Source: Neocallimastix lanati (nom. inval.)
Lineage: Eukaryota; Neocallimastigomycota; Neocallimastigomycetes; Neocallimastigales; Neocallimastigaceae
Direction of reading: 5' to 3'
NCBI GenBank assembly: GCA_016946835.1
Contig: JACVTC010000027.1
Span: 682,001 to 746,000 of the forward strand
Length of the DNA: 64,000 nucleotides
In this document: piece after piece, positions 59,247 through 64,000 of the stretch
Numbering within the stretch: the first letter of the stretch is position 1
Layout of the letters: the number at the start of each line of letters is the position of its first letter
The notes under the pieces: generated by a model
Databases searched by the model: none
The model's input: only the letters and a program-made list of their open reading frames with translations
Told to the model about the DNA's origin: nothing
Made by a program: the position numbers and the translations under genes

Positions 59247-60155
59247 GTTAAAAAATTAATAATTTATATTTCAAAAAATTAATAAGTTAATATAAACAAT
59301 ATTTTTAATAGAATTTATTTATTTCTATATGATAGTTCTTTCTTTAAATAATAGTTATATAATAATATAATAACATTTTTAAAACTTAATTTTATAAATA
59401 TTAAATATCTTAAATGAAAATAATTAGATAGATTAAATATTTACCTAAATATTAAATATCTTAAATGTATATTATTAACTCTATATTCCACAATTTTACA
59501 TTTCATATAAAATTAAAATATTGATTATTATTATTTATTTATTATTTATTACTATTTAATACAATTTATCATAGTTTATTACTATTTAAAACTTTTTGTA
59601 ATTATAATTTTTTTATGTGGATAATTATTATAGTGAAAGAAATTTAGTATAAAGATTTTCATATGTAATAATATTTTTTTTTTTGGAAAAAAAAGGCTAA
59701 TAAGAAAAAAAGTTTGATTTGATTAGAAAGCTATTCAGAAAGCTTTTTTTTTTTTTTTAAAAAAAAATTAAAACAATTAAAATTAATAATAACAATGAAT
59801 AGTAAAATATCAATTGAATGGTTAAATAAGTATTATAGATTTAAAATTGAAATGGATATAGTAGTAAATAATAATATAAATAAATAATTAATTAATTAAT
59901 TAATATTTATCATAACAATAATAATAAAAATAATTATAATAATAAACAATAATGAAATAATAAATAAATAATAAATAATAAATAATAAATAATAAATAAT
60001 AAATAATAAAAAGAGTATTTATTAATAAATAAATAAATAATAAATAATAAATAATAAATAATAAATAATAAATAATAAATAATAAATAATTAATAATAAA
60101 TAATAAATAAATAAATAAATAAATAATAAATAATAAATAAATAAATAATAAATAA

Positions 60156-60198
<43 letters not shown>

Positions 60199-60468
60199 AT
60201 ATCAATTCATAAAAAAGATATCCAGTTATTGATAATCAAAAGTCATAATATATAGTGAAATATTTAATATAATTAAAATTAATATTATATGTTACACAAA
60301 CATTAATTTTATTTTCATTAAAAAAAACTTAAATAAAATATAAAATTTATAATAAGATTAAATAATTCTTAAAATGATAATAAAGTAAATAACAAATCAA
60401 AATCTTCATCTAGATATCTTTAAATAAAAAGTTTGAATTTAACTACTAAATAAAGATAAATAAACTAT

Positions 60469-60505
<37 letters not shown>

Positions 60506-61497
60506 TTTCATTTAACCTCTAAAAGTTCAAAAAAAATTTTTTTTTTTTTTATTATTTTTTTTTTAATCAACAATAGTAAATGGAAAGAAAATGATTATTA
60601 ATGTTATAATTTGATCTTTTACTCTAAATTTTAATGAATGCCATTTAATCATAATTATATTTAACTATAAATAAGATTATATAAAAAATAAAATAATAAT
60701 AAATAATTATAATAAATAAAAGAAATAAATTTAATAATTTTAAATTCAATATTTTTTTTTATATTTTTATATTTTAAAAATAAAATAAATTATAATAAAA
60801 TTATAATATTTTAATATATATATATTTTTTTAAATTATCATTATTTATCATAATTTAATATCATATTAAATATAAATATATATATATTTTAAAAAATATT
60901 TTAAATTTTAATTTTAATTATCCAATAAAATGTTTTAAAAACAAGTTTAATATAAAATAAATATTTTTTTCACTTTCCTTTTTTCTTAAAGAAAAGAAAA
61001 AGTAAAAAATAAAAAATATATATTTATATAAAATAAATAAAAAGTGGTAAAAAAAATAAATATAAAATTAAAAGGTATAACTATAAATAAAAAGTGGTTA
61101 AAAAAATAAATATAAAGCTAAAAGGTATAATTATAAATAAAAAATAATAATTTGGAAATATTGTTGAATATTTTAATATATATTTATTCATATCTAAAAA
61201 TAATAATAATAAATATTTTAAATAAATATTTATTAATTTCTATCTTTTACGTTGAAATATGTAATTAAATAATATTAATACTTTATAACTAATGAATGAT
61301 TTATATACATAATAAAACTGTTTATAATTAATATAAATTAAAAATATTTTATTAAAACAAACTTTTTTTATTATAATATATTTAAATTTTTGTGTATCTA
61401 ACTAGCTTTTATTTTATTTAATTTTTATATTAAACGTTTTATTAATTATTATGGAAAATTATAATAAAGTAAAAAAATTAATAATCAATAATATTAG

Positions 61498-61507
61498 GGG
61501 TATAAAA
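61498..61507 (+). promoter_or_regulatory. TATA box upstream of the Cys-rich secreted protein gene
   Basis: GGGGTATAAAAGA stands out in AT-rich DNA by its GGGG flank and lies about 50 bp before the ATG. It is a plausible core promoter, with transcription starting very close to the start codon. Confidence 0.45.
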
Positions 61508-61554
61508 GATAAATTAAATTCATACAAAAAATAAAATTAAATTAAAAATAAAAA

Positions 61555-63084
61555 ATGAAAGTTAAAGAAGTATTATCTTTTACTCTTGGATTAGTTTCAA
61601 TTGTATCAGGTGCTGTTAAAACACCATCTGGTGAAGTTATTCCAAATTCACTTTTAAGATATTTAGAATGTCCAATTGGCAATTCATTTTGTAAGGATGG
61701 TCAAATTAGAACTTGTATGGTCAACTTTAATGATTGTAGAACTGAAAAAACTGTTAAATACCTTACTGAGAGGGGTCATAAATTAGGAAATTTAAGTCCA
61801 TCAAAATATTGTGATATTCATTATGAAGTCTGTAATATGATTACAAACTATAATCCTCCTCTTACCGATGATTATATCTATAATTTAGATAAATATTTAA
61901 CTTGTGGTGAAAGTGATGCCTACTGCCAATCTGGTCAATCAAATTCTTGTAGAACAGTTCTTGTTGAGTGCTGGGGAAAATACCCATCTAAATATTGTAT
62001 TAAATTAGCAGATGTTTGTGATAAACTTTATGATGAATACTTTGATTCTAATGCTATTACGACACCTTCTGGTAAAAAGGTTCCAAAGTCCTTATTAACC
62101 TATTTAAGTTGTATTATTGGTGATGATGCATGTAAAAAGAGCATGAAAAGTAAATGTTTAACTCGTTACAATTACTGTAAATATCTTAATCCAATGGATT
62201 TAAAAAGTCAACTTATACATTATGGCTTTGAAGTTGGTTCTTTAACCGGCGAAGAATATTGCTCAATTTATAATGAGGTATGCAAAATGATTGATAAATT
62301 CAATCCACCTGTCACAGCTCGTAATGTATATGATGGTGATCATTATTTAACATGTGATAAAAAGGACAACTATTGTAAAAAAAGTAAACAGGAAAGTTGT
62401 AGACAAGTACTTATCCAATGTTGGCGTGAATATCCATTCGAAGCTTGTAACAATTTATATGATAATTATTGTAGTAAAATTGAATTTGATGAAAATGAAC
62501 AACGAATTTTAACTCCATCAGGTAAAGAAGTTCCATTGACTCTTTTAAATTATTTAGATTGTCCTATAGGTGAAGTCAATTGTAAAAATGGAAAAATTAG
62601 ACAATGTAAACACTTTGCTGAACCTTGTGCCAATACTCAACCACTTGTTCTTGAACAATCTCTTCGTGAATATGAAGTTGATATTGGATTATACCTAACT
62701 CCCCAAGAATATTGTTCTATTCATAATGAAGTTTGTGATATGATTAGTAGTTACGATCCACCTTTAACCAATGAATATATCTATAATTATAATAGATATT
62801 TATCCTGTGATGAATCAGATTCTATTTGTAAATATGATAAAAAGGAAAGTTGTAAAAAGGTTCTTAGTATGTGTGGTGGCAAATATCCAACCCAATCCTG
62901 TGTTATTTTATCTAACGTTTGTAAAAGAATTGATTCTACTACTACAACTACATCAAAAAAAACAACTACTAAAACTACCACTAGAAAAACTACTACTACT
63001 AAGAAAACTACCTCAAAAAAGACAACTACCAAAAAAACAACTAAAAAAACTACGAAAAAAGTTACAACATCCAAAAGAAAATAA
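61555..63084 (+). CDS. Secreted protein with six Cys-rich modules and a Thr/Lys tail (509 aa)
   Basis: The start MKVKEVLSFTLGLVSIVSGA is a clear signal peptide with likely cleavage after SGA. Three tandem repeats of about 145-150 residues follow, each opening with TPSGxxxPxxLLxYLxC. Each repeat is itself two related halves with six Cys: C-x6-C-x7-C-x6-C-x(24-28)-C-x6-C in the first half and C-x6-C-x7-C-x6-C-x8-C-x6(7)-C in the second. That makes six modules and 36 Cys, probably 18 disulfides. Conserved non-Cys motifs are EYCSIxNEVCxMI and NPPxT. The last about 50 residues are Thr/Lys-rich (KKTTTKTTTRKTTTT), like an O-glycosylated stalk. I recognise no known family. In a gut fungus, a cell-surface or extracellular binding role is plausible but unproven. 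Confidence 0.88.
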   Translation: MKVKEVLSFTLGLVSIVSGAVKTPSGEVIPNSLLRYLECPIGNSFCKDGQIRTCMVNFNDCRTEKTVKYLTERGHKLGNLSPSKYCDIHYEVCNMITNYNPPLTDDYIYNLDKYLTCGESDAYCQSGQSNSCRTVLVECWGKYPSKYCIKLADVCDKLYDEYFDSNAITTPSGKKVPKSLLTYLSCIIGDDACKKSMKSKCLTRYNYCKYLNPMDLKSQLIHYGFEVGSLTGEEYCSIYNEVCKMIDKFNPPVTARNVYDGDHYLTCDKKDNYCKKSKQESCRQVLIQCWREYPFEACNNLYDNYCSKIEFDENEQRILTPSGKEVPLTLLNYLDCPIGEVNCKNGKIRQCKHFAEPCANTQPLVLEQSLREYEVDIGLYLTPQEYCSIHNEVCDMISSYDPPLTNEYIYNYNRYLSCDESDSICKYDKKESCKKVLSMCGGKYPTQSCVILSNVCKRIDSTTTTTSKKTTTKTTTRKTTTTKKTTSKKTTTKKTTKKTTKKVTTSKRK

Positions 63085-63518
63085 ATAAATAAAATAATAA
63101 AAATAATAAAAATAATAAAAATAATAAAAATAATAAAAATAATGAAAATAATGAAAATAATGAAAATAATAAAAATGATGAAATAATGAAATAATTAAAA
63201 AATATAAAAATATATAAAAATAAATGAATAAATTATTAAAAAGTAAAAATAAGAATAATAATGGGAATAATTATAGTAATAGTAAAAATATAATAGGTAT
63301 TGAATATTTATTTAATTAATGCTTTTATTTTCTTTTTTTTTAAAAAAAAAAAAGAATTAATAAAGTATTGTATATAATTAGTACTAGTTGTAAATATGTA
63401 TATTTGATATATAAATACCTGTTACAATTAATTTTAATTTAAATAAAATTACATATAAGGAAAAACGAAACATTATTACTTTTATTGTTGATATGAAGCA
63501 AAATTTTTGTATTGTTAA

Positions 63519-63597
<79 letters not shown>

Positions 63598-64000
63598 ATA
63601 GATATTCGTATGAATGTTTTATAAATACATTATAACTTATATATGATTGAGTTATTTTATATATAATACATTGTAAATGTATTCAATCTTTGTGATTGGA
63701 TAAAATTATCCATTTAAGCCATAAATAAAAAAGCTAATAACTTTTAAATAATTTTTTTTATTTATATTTAATAATTCTCCTTTTTAAAAAATAAATAAAA
63801 ATATATAAAATTTTAAAAGATAAGTTATAGAAATAAAAAAAAATATAAAGTAAAAAGAAAATTCAGTAAAAGAGATTTTATTAAAATAAATAGGATACAT
63901 ATTGAACTTTTTAAAATATAATAAAATCTCTTTAGAAGTAATTGTATAAATAATGAGTATTTCACTATGCCTGGTATTTTCATGAATAATATGAGATCTT
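63085..64000. other. 3' flank and window end, no gene seen
   Basis: AATAATAAA/AATAATGAA short tandem repeats lie directly after the stop (63088-63190). An AAAT array of about 80 bp (63521-63600) follows, then AT-rich DNA to the window end. Confidence 0.65.

Noticed and set aside
59900-60205. Tyr/Leu/Ile-rich ORF of about 100 codons
   Set aside because: Product of AAAT/AATA microsatellites. The similar frame at 24839-25054 was rejected for the same reason.

Overview
The window is extremely AT-rich eukaryotic DNA with long poly-A/poly-T runs, long TTTA and AAT microsatellites, short AT-rich GT-AG introns, Asn-rich low-complexity protein segments, Ty3/gypsy chromoviruses and a Pho80-type cyclin. 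Together this suggests an early-diverging fungus, most likely an anaerobic gut fungus (Neocallimastigomycota). That assignment is inference, because no rRNA or other marker gene is present. No rRNA, no complete nuclear tRNA gene and no CRISPR array was seen.

Layout. (1) 1-4830: the 3' part of a Ty3/gypsy element ('element 1') with pol directly after a diverged LTR, no gag or protease, and a damaged RT active site. (2) 4880-18494: a triple nest. Element A (+ strand, tRNA-type primer site, several stops) is split at 7519 by full-length chromovirus B (7520-15687, - strand, TSD GTATT). B is in turn split by a 1337-bp non-coding LTR element C (10008-11344, - strand, identical 374-bp LTRs, TSD TCTAG). 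The LTR of C begins with a tRNA-like sequence carrying pol III A and B boxes. (3) About 18.79-21.3 kb: a satellite with units of about 290-420 bp and CCCTAA-like clusters, with a 230-bp MITE inserted in one unit. (4) About 21.3-30.1 kb: gene-free AT-rich DNA. (5) 30099-31061: a cyclin gene. (6) 31-34.9 kb: AT-rich DNA holding several degraded copies of the 5' end of the FANCE-like gene found at 46.3 kb. (7) 34940-41262: an intact full-length chromovirus, E (- strand, TSD AAATG, near-identical LTRs, one 1709-codon gag-pol ORF). (8) 41.85-45.34 kb: a decayed relative of element A (element D), carrying a 1429-bp non-autonomous DNA transposon with 9-bp TSD. (9) 46288-48900: an eight-exon gene resembling the C-terminal domain of FANCE. 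(10) 52278-55451: a two-exon gene on the - strand for a large Ser/Asn/Lys/Glu-rich protein. (11) 61555-63084: a secreted protein with six Cys-rich modules and a Thr/Lys tail.

The most striking result is a shared replication design in elements B, C and E. In each, the 10-11 nt directly after the 5' LTR are complementary to a site inside the LTR, 38-44 nt downstream of a TATA box. This is the arrangement expected for Tf1-type self-priming. In B and C, the U3 part of the LTR also holds a tRNA-like A-box/B-box pair with nearly the same spacing. Element C is therefore a compact, apparently young, non-autonomous element with a pol III-like module in its LTR, loosely comparable to plant Cassandra TRIMs, which carry 5S rRNA sequence.
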